This document shows positions 1-6,865 of a DNA stretch of 18,897 nucleotides, piece by piece. The DNA comes from an uncultured Campylobacter sp. (GTDB lineage: Bacteria > Campylobacterota > Campylobacteria > Campylobacterales > Campylobacteraceae), in NCBI RefSeq assembly GCF_938039245.1, contig NZ_CALHVN010000016.1, positions 1 through 18,897 on the forward strand, written 5' to 3'. Position 1 is the first letter of the stretch. Each line of letters opens with the position of its first letter. Under the pieces are notes generated by a model, which saw only the letters and a list, made by a program, of their open reading frames with translations, ran no database searches and was not told where the DNA came from. Both the position numbers and the translations under genes were made by a program.

Positions 1-691
1 CGCCGGCGAAAAGCTCGCGCGCCTCGTGGGGCGGCTGGAGTGCGAGACGTGGAGCCTGCCGCTGCCTCGCCTTGTGGAGTTTGCGCAGGATTTGGAGTTT
101 GATTCGCCTGCGGTTCGGGCGTATCTGCGGGAGGAGCTAGCTGAATTTGAGCTTGAGCGTCTTGGTTCGCTCGTGCTTGGTTGCACGCATTTTAACTATT
201 TCAAGGACGTTTTGCGCGAAATTTTGCCGTCTCACGTGCGCATCATCGACGGCATCGACGGCACGCTAAACCGCCTTGCAAGCGAGCTAGGTGGAGGGCT
301 AAAGCTTGCGCGCGGCGAGGATTCGTCGGTGCAAACGGCTAAATTTAACGCGGACAGCGGCGTAGAATTCGATACGAATTCATCGGTGCAAGCCGGCAAA
401 TTTGACGCGGAAGGACGAAGCGCGGACGGCGGACAGAGCGTAATAGACAAGAGCAGGGAGGACGAGGGGAGCGATGAAAGCGCGAGCAGCGAACAAGGCG
501 CAGAAGGGGGCAACGAAAGCTGCGTCGGCAAAAACAATGCAGGATGGTGCGGCGAGAGCGGCGGCAAAATTTACTATCCAAACGGTAACAGCGTGGAGTA
601 TTTTTATTCAAAAAGAGCGCTAGATGCGGCGCAACTTGAGCGGATAGAAATATTTTTAAAGCGGCTTGAAAAGATGCGGGAGATTAAGTAG
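1..691 (+). CDS. murI: Glutamate racemase, 3' part (5' end outside window)
   Basis: This is the C-terminal part of a MurI-type glutamate racemase, which makes D-glutamate for peptidoglycan in the cytoplasm. The frame is open from base 2, so the gene runs in from the left; the GTG at 26 is internal, not a start. The visible active-site motif is GCTHF at about 179-193, containing the second catalytic Cys and the following Thr-His of the family. IIDGIDGTLNRL follows, and the protein ends in KIYYPNGNSVEYFY and a charged helix. Between about 293 and 562 there are roughly 90 hydrophilic residues rich in Glu, Ser, Gly and Asp. This stretch is not part of the usual racemase fold and contains an imperfect internal repeat. 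The identification rests on the GCTHF block and its surroundings; the first catalytic Cys lies outside the window. Confidence 0.8.
   Translation, partial: AGEKLARLVGRLECETWSLPLPRLVEFAQDLEFDSPAVRAYLREELAEFELERLGSLVLGCTHFNYFKDVLREILPSHVRIIDGIDGTLNRLASELGGGLKLARGEDSSVQTAKFNADSGVEFDTNSSVQAGKFDAEGRSADGGQSVIDKSREDEGSDESASSEQGAEGGNESCVGKNNAGWCGESGGKIYYPNGNSVEYFYSKRALDAAQLERIEIFLKRLEKMREIK
323..411 (+). repeat. Imperfect 32-bp direct repeat inside murI
   Basis: Copies at 323-354 and 380-411 match at 26 of 32 positions by eye. Both are read in the same frame, giving SSVQTAKFNAD and SSVQAGKFDAE. They lie inside the extra hydrophilic segment of MurI, and each carries an AAATTT word like those filling the nearby non-coding DNA. 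The segment probably grew by short duplication. Confidence 0.6.
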
Positions 692-1041
692 CACCGCACC
701 AGCCGCGCGCCGCTTTGCGTAAGTAAAAGCGCGGTAAAAAGCAGATTTGCGCGCAAATTTGATTCGGGCGGCGATGTAAATCGGCGTCAAAAGCTACCTT
801 AAATTTACTACAAAAAAACATCTAACCCAAAATCCATAAAAAGCAAACGCGGTTAAATTTGCCGCTTTTAAAGCAAATCAAAAAACAGCAGCTAAAGCGG
901 TAAATTTAAAATCTATCGTTTAAATTTAGCATTCGGCGGATTTTACGGCTCGTATCCGCCTCGCAAGATATAAAACGCCAGCACGACCGCCTCAAACGGC
1001 TAGCCGCAAGCGTTTAAAAGAGCCGTTACGCTAGCTAAATT
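692..1041. other. Non-coding gap between murI and the M48 protease gene
   Basis: I see no plausible gene or RNA gene in these 350 bases, where the two flanking genes converge. AAATTT occurs six times. A perfect 14-bp palindrome, ATTTGCGCGCAAAT, lies at 745-758, and CGGCTAGCCG lies at 997-1006. GCGG (849-852) and CCGC (862-865) flank a 9-base loop and are followed by TTTT, which could be a weak murI terminator. AACGGCT (995-1001) and AGCCGTT (1021-1027) could form a hairpin just beyond the protease stop, but no T-run follows it. Confidence 0.6.
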
Positions 1042-1848
1042 TTACTTTTTGGCTTGCAGATATACCGGCTCTAGCTTGGCCGCGACCTCGCGCAGATCGG
1101 CTATACGGCTCTCGTTTGAGGGGTGGGTGCTTAGTATCTCGGGCACGCTACCGCCGCTTTTTTTAGACATTTTTACCCAGACGTTTACCGCCTCTTTAGG
1201 ATCGTAGCCCGCGCGCGCCATCAGCTCCGTGCCGATGTGGTCGGCTTCGCGCTCGTGAGAGCGAGAAAACGGTAGCGAGATGGTGTACTGAGCGGCCATA
1301 TTTATGGCGCCGGTAGCTAGATCGCCTAGTCCCGCAGCTTGCGAAACGGCGAAAATTCCGACGTTTGTGAGCATATCGGAGCTAGCCTGCTCGCGGCTAT
1401 GCTCGCGCAATGCGTGCGCGATTTCGTGTCCCATGACTGCGGCTAGTTCGCCGTTTGTTAGCGAGAGGTTTTTTATGATGCCGCTATAAACGACGATGCG
1501 GCCGCCCGGCATACACCACGCGTTTATCGTATTTTCGTCGATGACGTTTACTTCCCATTTCCACTTGAGCGCGTCTTCTCTAAAGACCCCGACCTTCGCG
1601 ATTAGGCGTTTGGCGACGTCTTGCACTCTTTTGGTCATCACGGGGTCGATGTTTAGCGCGCCTTTTTGACGCGCTCCGCTAAGAGTCTGCACGTAGGCTT
1701 TGGCTGCGGCTTCGTTCATCTCTTGTTCGCTGACTAGAAACATCTGGCGTCTGTTTTCGCCCAGCGCTCCGCCGCTAGTGGAGCTAGTAAAGCAGCCCGT
1801 TAGTAGAGTGGCCGCAAATATCGCGGAGAGGATAAATTTTTTCATCAT
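1042..1848 (-). CDS. M48-family zinc metalloprotease, lipoprotein
   Basis: This is a 268-residue peptidase of the M48 (LoiP/BepA/YcaL-like) family, expected to act at the envelope in protein quality control. A signal peptide with lipobox LLTGC puts the lipidated Cys at residue 19. The zinc-binding helix is HEIAH at 141-145. The third zinc ligand is expected at E201 in EREADHIG, and the family motif STHPSNESRI follows near 240-249. There is no transmembrane segment apart from the signal peptide, so this is the soluble lipoprotein type rather than the HtpX type. Two ATG codons are adjacent (1846-1848 and 1843-1845), and an AAGGA sits a few bases upstream of both, so the exact start is uncertain by one residue. 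It is a single gene with its own promoter and converges on murI. Its substrate cannot be told from sequence. Confidence 0.88.
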   Translation of the reverse strand: MMKKFILSAIFAATLLTGCFTSSTSGGALGENRRQMFLVSEQEMNEAAAKAYVQTLSGARQKGALNIDPVMTKRVQDVAKRLIAKVGVFREDALKWKWEVNVIDENTINAWCMPGGRIVVYSGIIKNLSLTNGELAAVMGHEIAHALREHSREQASSDMLTNVGIFAVSQAAGLGDLATGAINMAAQYTISLPFSRSHEREADHIGTELMARAGYDPKEAVNVWVKMSKKSGGSVPEILSTHPSNESRIADLREVAAKLEPVYLQAKK

Positions 1849-1876
1849 TTTTATTCCTTTTATAAATTTTGGGGTA

Positions 1877-1882
1877 ATTATA
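1877..1882 (-). promoter_or_regulatory. -10 box (TATAAT) for the M48 protease gene
   Basis: TATAAT lies on the minus strand about 30 bases before the start codon, in AT-rich sequence typical of Campylobacter promoters. No clear -35 is visible, which is normal for this group. An AAGGA Shine-Dalgarno follows just before the start. Confidence 0.5.
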
Positions 1883-2061
1883 TATTTAAACTGCTATAAA
1901 TTCGTAAATAGGCGTTTAAATTTAGCTTAAAATAGGCGTAACGATGAAAAGGTCGGCCCCGGCGGTGGGTTTGCCTGCTAAATTTATAAAACTTCGGCGC
2001 CGATAAATTTGCGTCCAAATTTCAAGCGTCCTAGGCGTTTAGTTTGCAAGCGTTTTGTCAT

Positions 2062-2101
2062 GCGCGCCGTCTTTGCGCGTAAATTTAAGACAAAGGCGCG
2101 C
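2062..2101. repeat. GC-rich inverted repeat (hairpin) in non-coding DNA
   Basis: The left arm GCGCGCCGTCTT (2062-2073) pairs with AAGAC (2087-2091) and GGCGCGC (2095-2101), with a three-base AAA bulge in the right arm. The loop contains TAAATTT. No T-run follows on either strand, so this does not look like an ordinary terminator. Confidence 0.5.
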
Positions 2102-2160
2102 AGGCTAGATGAAAATCCGTCTGCAAAAAAGCGGCAAAGGCAAAAAGCGGGATTAATCAA

Positions 2161-2188
2161 GCGCGATAAATTTACTAATTTTGCGCGC
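2161..2188. repeat. Inverted repeat (hairpin) in non-coding DNA
   Basis: GCGCGATAAATT (2161-2172) and AATTTTGCGCGC (2177-2188) pair at 10 of 12 positions around a TACT loop. Like the hairpin 60 bases to the left, it combines GCGCG with an AAATTT-like core. Confidence 0.45.
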
Positions 2189-2375
2189 TAAATTTATATG
2201 TTCGGCCTTACCGACGTGGGTAAATTTAGCAGCCGAGATATCTAACCCTCGCATCTGGTTAAAACGAAATTTACACCAAAAATTGCCGCCGTAGATAACC
2301 TCGCGGATAAGTAAGCCTGGCGTAGTTAAATTTGCTCGCGTAAATTTATGTTTTACGCATCGCAAAACGTCGCTG

Positions 2376-3449
2376 CTAGGCGCTAAACTCTACTAGCGCT
2401 AAATATATCGCAAACGCGCTCACCGTGATCGTCCAGTAGGCGAAAATATCAAGCCCCAGCCCCTCGTTGTTCTCGTTTTTCGTGCCTTTGTAGCCGATAT
2501 TTGTTTCAAATTCTTTCAAACGCTTGTGGATGGAGCGTAGCTCGGTGATGGTCGTCCAGTTTCTTATAAATATCGACAAACTCTCGCGCACCTGGGAAAA
2601 GGCGTTTACGACTTGCATCATCACGCCTAGCGTTATCGCGCCCGTTAGTACGCTAGGGCCCAGGGCTATGAGCGGAACGATGATCATACTTTGCGAGAAA
2701 AAGTATTTCCAAACGTCGAAATATCCATAGTGCAAAAAGAGCCTGCCGAAGTTAAATTTTATCTTTTTAAAAAGCTCTTCTAGCTTGCGCGTATCGCCGT
2801 AGTTTTGCTTGTCGTCCTCGGCGTAGACGAGCTCTTTTCTAAACGCGGCTTCGACTTTTTGGTTGTTGTACTCAAGGCCCGGTAGCTTGATACCTACAAA
2901 CCACGAGACGACGAGGCCTCCGGCGCTGGTAGCTACCGCGATCCACACGAGCGAACCCGCGACGCCCTCCATAAAGGGCACTTTTACCTGAGCGCTAAGA
3001 ACCCAGAGTATAGGCACGAAAGCCGCTAGCGTCATGACCGCATCTACTACCGTAACGCCTAAGTCCTCGACTATTTTAGCGAAGCGGTAGATGTCCTCCT
3101 GGATACGCTGCGAGCTGCCCTCGACATCGCGCGGCGTCTTTTTCCAGTAGGCGATGTAGCTAAAGGTCATAGCCTCTCGCCACCTAAACGTCCAAACTCG
3201 CGTAAAGTACGATATCGCCGTACCCAGTAGCACGAAAGGAAACGCTAGCGCGGCAAAAATCTTAATCGCCGTCCAAAAGTCGTCTACCGTGTGGTTTTTG
3301 ACGTCCTGCAAAATATCGTAGAAGTCCTTGTACCATTCATTTATCGCGACCGTTAGCTGCACCTGCGCGTATGTGCAAGCCAGTATCAAGATCGCTCCCA
3401 GATGCGCCCACGCAGCCCATTTTTTGCTCACGAAAAACGACGAAAACAT
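2376..3449 (-). CDS. SbmA/BacA-like inner-membrane peptide transporter, short form
   Basis: This 357-residue membrane protein belongs to the SbmA/BacA family, proton-driven importers of peptides and peptide antibiotics in the inner membrane. Family motifs are clear: INEWYKDFYDILQ (about 36-48), the FRWREAM block, VEGSSQRIQEDIYRFA (about 109-124), IKLPGLEYNNQKVEAAFRKE followed by LVYAEDD (about 188-214), and NWTTITELRSIHKRLKEFE near 297-315. The homologous region starts where E. coli SbmA (406 aa) is already about 80 residues in, so the N-terminal membrane segments of the enterobacterial protein are absent. About 45 residues follow the usual end and include one more hydrophobic helix (about 332-356). 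The ATG at 3449 has an AAAAGG ribosome site, and an in-frame TAG just upstream excludes a much longer start. No operon partner is visible. Confidence 0.85.
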   Translation of the reverse strand: MFSSFFVSKKWAAWAHLGAILILACTYAQVQLTVAINEWYKDFYDILQDVKNHTVDDFWTAIKIFAALAFPFVLLGTAISYFTRVWTFRWREAMTFSYIAYWKKTPRDVEGSSQRIQEDIYRFAKIVEDLGVTVVDAVMTLAAFVPILWVLSAQVKVPFMEGVAGSLVWIAVATSAGGLVVSWFVGIKLPGLEYNNQKVEAAFRKELVYAEDDKQNYGDTRKLEELFKKIKFNFGRLFLHYGYFDVWKYFFSQSMIIVPLIALGPSVLTGAITLGVMMQVVNAFSQVRESLSIFIRNWTTITELRSIHKRLKEFETNIGYKGTKNENNEGLGLDIFAYWTITVSAFAIYLALVEFSA

Positions 3450-3483
3450 CGATCTGCCTTTTAAATTTGAGATTTGCTAAAAA

Positions 3484-3489
3484 AGTATA
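3484..3489 (-). promoter_or_regulatory. Possible -10 box (TATACT) for the SbmA-like gene
   Basis: TATACT on the minus strand lies about 35 bases before the start codon. A perfect TATAAT preceded by a T-rich run (3677-3682, minus strand) is an alternative that would give a leader of roughly 220 bases. I cannot choose between them from sequence alone. Confidence 0.35.
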
Positions 3490-3840
3490 AATTTACTCGC
3501 CGAAGGGCAAAATCTTAGTCCGCCGCGATCGCTCGAGGCGGGTCTTGGCTAGTGCCTTGACCGCAAAAATACAAAGTAGTATAACCGCAACCGCGATTTA
3601 TAAAGCATTAAATTTACCTCCGTTTTGGGGCAAATTTGAGCCTGAGGCGGCGACCCTTTGGCTTAACCTCGGGGCAATTATACTAAAAAATACGAAAATC
3701 TTCCTGATTTATCCTTTTGCGCGCGGCTTTATCCGTAGCAGCGAAATTTGAAGCAGATAAATTTGAGTTTTGGATTAAATTTAAATCAAGGCAAAATTTG
3801 CGCGAAAGGGAAGTTTAAATAGAATTTAGAAAATAAAAAG

Positions 3841-3866
3841 ATAAACCCCGAAAGGTCGGGGTTTAT
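3841..3866 (-). terminator. Intrinsic terminator after the first S-layer-RTX gene
   Basis: A perfect 10-bp stem, ATAAACCCCG (3841-3850) with CGGGGTTTAT (3857-3866), closes a 6-base loop. Read on the minus strand, CTTTTTATTTTC follows the stem. It begins 8 bases after the stop codon of the gene at 3875-6694, so it should end that transcript. Confidence 0.85.
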
Positions 3867-3874
3867 CGCGGAGA

Positions 3875-6694
3875 TTAGAGGGTTATCAGCGTATCGTTTC
3901 CGCTTGTGGTGATCGTAGCATTGCTTAGATCGACAGCGCCACTTAGCTTTACGACGTAGTCATTAGGATCGGCTACCGCATCGGCTCCGTTTGATTTTAC
4001 GATATAGGTGTCAGTCGAGTTGCTGTCCGGATCCCTATAAGTAAAATATGCCACCTTTTTGTCGCCTGCGGCCTTTAGCGCTTCTTTGAAGTTGTTGGCG
4101 AAGTCCAAAGAGCCGCTTGTCTCATATTTTACTATTTTGTCTTGGGTTACCGCTGGAGCCGAACCGCCTATCTTTATGATATCGCCTTTTGTAAAGTCGG
4201 TAATAGTAGAAGTTTTAGAAGCGGCAAAGGTTACGGGGTCTATACCTTTATTGATTACGAAGGTATCTTTGCCTGCTCCTCCTGTTACTACCGTGCCGCT
4301 AGTGCTACCGATACCGGTTATAGTGTCGTCGTCTGCACCCGCATTTACAGTATATTTTTCCGTGCTTGCCAGTGTAATAGTATCCTTGCCTGCGCCTGTT
4401 TCTACTATAGAGCCTTTTGCTATAGCGTCTAGAGTGATTGTGTTGTCTTTCGTCGCGCTACCTTTGATAGTAGCGTTTTCTGTCACGTGAGCTGTACCGT
4501 CAAATTTAAATTTGCCAGTTAGTGCGCTTGCGTCTAAAGCTTTTATCTTTTTGATATTTGAGCCAAAAATAACTTCAGTATCAGCATCGCCTTTTATGGT
4601 TGTATTTGTCAACACGCCCTTTGCATCCGCTGTAGCATCAAATCTAACGGTATTTTTTACGCCTTCGGTTTTTTCGGTATCTAAATTTGAAGTTATATTG
4701 ACATTTTCTATATGGTCTATAACAAAATTGCCGCCGTTGTTCAAGCCGACTTTGTCGGTACTAGGTGGTGTCACTGTAAATGTTTTCGGATCCAAGACAA
4801 TGTTTACTGTGTCATTTGTACCTGTGGCTGCATCTTTTATATTTAAGGCAATATCGTGGTCTGCTTTTTTGCCCTCCAGCGTTATAGTGGAGTTGTTTAG
4901 TAGATTGTTGAATGTAGCATTAGCAGATGTAACTGAAGCTGAGTTATTACCTACTAGCGTAATATGGCTAAAGCCTGTCCACTTAGCCATATCTATTGCA
5001 GTAGCTCCTATTTGTCCACTTATTTTTAGACCTTCAAAGTTATTTAGAGTAACATCGTCGCTTTTGCCGCCTGCCGCAATAGCTGCGTCAATCATTAACA
5101 AATCGGTTCCTGCACCGCCATCTATAGTTTGCTTTTTTTGGTTTGACGGTGTTGGATCTAAAGTTAAACTAACCACATCGTCTCCGCTTCCAAGAACGAC
5201 ATTGGAATTTAAAACGTTTCCTACGGAAATTTTGGCGAAATTTCCTATAAATTTACTTGCATCGACGTTTGTAAGCGCCGTTTGAGCGGTTAGGTCTATC
5301 GTCAAGTCCTTCGCATCACCGTCTATAGTAGCCTTTGTAATCGAAGTGATGGTGTCAAATTTGAATTCAGATTTTTTTTCGCCGTGAGCGTGTAAGGCTA
5401 GGGTTTTGACGTTAGTTGCCGCTGCAGAGCTTAGCGTAGCTACGCCCTCTTCTTTGTAACTCATTGTAAAATCAACATCCTCAACGTTGGTAATAACTTT
5501 ACTCGTGCCAAAATCAACGTTTTTTACGTTGATGATTTTTGCTTTGGCCACCGTTAAATCGCCCGCTAGTTTTAAATTTGCAAGCGATAGGTCGGCTACC
5601 TCGGTTAGGACGCTTGAGGTTGCAAGGGTATTGGCTTTATTTGTTAGATTTATACTAGCCTTTGTAGCCTTAGCGGCTTTAACATAGGAATGTTGAGCAA
5701 CTGGATCTGGAGTGCCTGCTTTAACGGTAACTTCTTTGGCTTCGTCGGCAGTTAATTGGACTTGTTTGGTGGTATCGATAGAAACCTTTTCTTTTGTATC
5801 CGTAGCAGTAGTTACCGCGCCGATGGTTTGGATGTTTAGGTTATCTAGGTCCTTATTTATATCGCCAGAGCCGCTAAATGCTACTTCAGATCTGATGTTT
5901 AGATTTTCGACATTACTCACGTCTCTCATAGCAGTATTTATATCGTTCATAGTGAAGCTGCTGACTGCACCGTTTTTTAGCACTGTGATATTTAGCGTAT
6001 CTTTACCGCCTTTAGCGTCAAGCTTGTCTAGAGATGATAATGTAGACGTCTTTGCGCCGTCGCCTGCGTAGTAAACGGCATTAAACGTATCGTCGCCGTC
6101 GGTACCGGTGATATCATCGTTATTAACTGTAAAATTTTGGTTAGTACTAGGAGTTTGTCCGCTAGCTAGTTGGTCGACTTTTGCTTTTTGCTCTTCTAAA
6201 TTTGTATCAGTCGTGCCTCTGATTATAGCTTGAAACGGCTCGTAGTCGTAGGTGCCGTCGTCTCTTTGAGCGATGTCTGCTATCTTTTCGGCCATATATG
6301 CGGAAACTGCGGTTTTGTTTCTAAAGATCGCCGCAGCAACCGGAGCCGCCGCTATGGCTTCAGGAGTTTGCGCTACTTCAAAAAGCTTAACTAGGGTTTC
6401 GCCTCTTGAGTGTCCGGCTTCTAGGTGGCGTACCCATGACTCGATGCCTGCTGGATCGTCGGCATAGTCTTTACCGAGGAAATTTTTATAGATGTTTGAC
6501 ACAAAGCCTCTGTCGGTGTCTATCCTGCCGTTAAAGTACGACTGAACCGCCGGAGAGCGGAGCATATCGTCTGCTAACTGAGCCTGCGTTTTGGTCGCGC
6601 CTGCCGCAAACCACGCGTTTAGACCCGCGCCTTCGGGCGCTCTGTTAAATAATGCCACGTATAGTTGGGCGACTTGTGCTTTTGTTACTGCCAT
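3875..6694 (-). CDS. S-layer-RTX protein, paralogue 1 (type I secreted)
   Basis: This 939-residue protein is very likely exported to the cell surface by the SapDEF system encoded nearby. It has no signal peptide and I see no cysteine. Residues 1-110 hold two tandem DUF4214-like modules, one around LYVALFNRAPEGAGLNAW and the second around IYKNFLGKDYADDPAGIESW. The block shared with the other paralogues extends to about 178. RTX-like motifs occur at TGTDGDDTF near 195, in the middle (GSGDDVVSL, GGAGTDLL) and near the end (GAGKDTITL, GGAGKDTFV); these bind calcium in this family. The C-terminal block, with DFTKGDIIKIG, AYFTYRD, DTYIV, VVKLSG and GNDTLITL, is conserved among paralogues and is the likely secretion signal. 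The start has a strong AAAGGAGG site and its own promoter. Assignment to the Campylobacter S-layer-RTX family is by architecture; whether it forms the main S-layer is unknown. Confidence 0.85.
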   Translation of the reverse strand: MAVTKAQVAQLYVALFNRAPEGAGLNAWFAAGATKTQAQLADDMLRSPAVQSYFNGRIDTDRGFVSNIYKNFLGKDYADDPAGIESWVRHLEAGHSRGETLVKLFEVAQTPEAIAAAPVAAAIFRNKTAVSAYMAEKIADIAQRDDGTYDYEPFQAIIRGTTDTNLEEQKAKVDQLASGQTPSTNQNFTVNNDDITGTDGDDTFNAVYYAGDGAKTSTLSSLDKLDAKGGKDTLNITVLKNGAVSSFTMNDINTAMRDVSNVENLNIRSEVAFSGSGDINKDLDNLNIQTIGAVTTATDTKEKVSIDTTKQVQLTADEAKEVTVKAGTPDPVAQHSYVKAAKATKASINLTNKANTLATSSVLTEVADLSLANLKLAGDLTVAKAKIINVKNVDFGTSKVITNVEDVDFTMSYKEEGVATLSSAAATNVKTLALHAHGEKKSEFKFDTITSITKATIDGDAKDLTIDLTAQTALTNVDASKFIGNFAKISVGNVLNSNVVLGSGDDVVSLTLDPTPSNQKKQTIDGGAGTDLLMIDAAIAAGGKSDDVTLNNFEGLKISGQIGATAIDMAKWTGFSHITLVGNNSASVTSANATFNNLLNNSTITLEGKKADHDIALNIKDAATGTNDTVNIVLDPKTFTVTPPSTDKVGLNNGGNFVIDHIENVNITSNLDTEKTEGVKNTVRFDATADAKGVLTNTTIKGDADTEVIFGSNIKKIKALDASALTGKFKFDGTAHVTENATIKGSATKDNTITLDAIAKGSIVETGAGKDTITLASTEKYTVNAGADDDTITGIGSTSGTVVTGGAGKDTFVINKGIDPVTFAASKTSTITDFTKGDIIKIGGSAPAVTQDKIVKYETSGSLDFANNFKEALKAAGDKKVAYFTYRDPDSNSTDTYIVKSNGADAVADPNDYVVKLSGAVDLSNATITTSGNDTLITL
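6561..6593 (-). repeat. 33-base identity shared with paralogue 2 (copy 1)
   Basis: These 33 bases in the first S-layer gene are identical to 9432-9464 in the second. They sit in a stretch of about 70 bases with only four mismatches. The two copies are direct repeats about 2.9 kb apart. Confidence 0.8.
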
Positions 6695-6739
6695 AAAGGC
6701 CTCCTTTAAGGTAAGTTGAATTTGGTTAATACCGTGGCG

Positions 6740-6745
6740 ATTATA
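6740..6745 (-). promoter_or_regulatory. -10 box (TATAAT) and ribosome site of S-layer paralogue 1
   Basis: GTTATAAT on the minus strand lies about 45 bases before the start, after AT-rich AAAAATTTAAT. The Shine-Dalgarno AAAGGAGG (6700-6707) is the strongest in the window and is part of a small dyad, AAAGGAGGCCTTT. Confidence 0.6.
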
Positions 6746-6798
6746 ACATTAAATTTTTGATTATCGGATAACGAGCGCAAAAAGCCTGAATTTAGCGC

Positions 6799-6822
6799 GG
6801 CGGGTAGAGCGTATAGCCCGCC
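6799..6822 (-). terminator. Possible weak terminator after S-layer paralogue 2
   Basis: GGCGGGTA (6799-6806) pairs with TAGCCCGCC (6814-6822) with one bulged base. It lies about 45 bases after the stop codon at 6866. The following minus-strand sequence lacks a close T-run (TTTTT comes more than ten bases later), so termination may be partial and paralogue 1 may receive read-through. Confidence 0.3.
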
Positions 6823-6865
6823 CGCCGTAAGAAAAGAAAGAATAAAATGAGCGTAATATATAAAA

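Larger units (their letters stand above)
1849..2375. other. Long non-coding gap rich in AAATTT words and small dyads
   Basis: The 527 bases between the protease promoter and the end of the transporter gene contain no gene I can support. Short open frames exist on both strands, but they are basic, resemble nothing I recognise and lack good ribosome sites. AAATTT occurs about twelve times, usually as TAAATTTA or GTAAATTT, alongside GCGCG-rich words. Two larger hairpins are listed separately. No tRNA cloverleaf or insertion-sequence ends are visible. Confidence 0.6.
3450..3874. other. Non-coding gap upstream of the SbmA-like gene
   Basis: The 425 bases between the first S-layer gene and the SbmA-like gene hold two candidate promoters for the latter, repeated AAATTT words, and one strong terminator at the left S-layer gene's end. 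A 68-codon frame on the plus strand (3545-3751) has no recognisable product and no convincing ribosome site. Confidence 0.55.

Noticed and set aside
232..567. Frames antisense to the murI insert
   Set aside because: Ser/Pro/Leu- or Arg-rich low-complexity products with no family resemblance; they follow from the biased composition of the insert.
2009..2191. 60-codon basic frame on the plus strand
   Set aside because: Very Arg/Lys-rich with no family resemblance, spans both hairpins, and has no Shine-Dalgarno.
2153..2365. 70-codon frame on the minus strand in the gap before the protease gene
   Set aside because: No recognisable domain, many AAATTT words translated as K-F, no good ribosome site, and it overlaps a hairpin; it looks like chance in repeat-rich non-coding DNA.
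3545..3751. 68-codon frame on the plus strand upstream of the SbmA-like gene
   Set aside because: No recognisable product or ribosome site, and it overlaps likely promoter sequence of the opposite-strand gene.
4512..5285. 257-codon frame antisense to S-layer paralogue 1, and similar long antisense frames at 7575-8228, 16403-16963 and 17798-18442
   Set aside because: They mirror the low-complexity Thr/Ala/Asp/Val composition of the S-layer genes, giving Ser/Val/Leu/Phe-rich products without motifs or ribosome sites.
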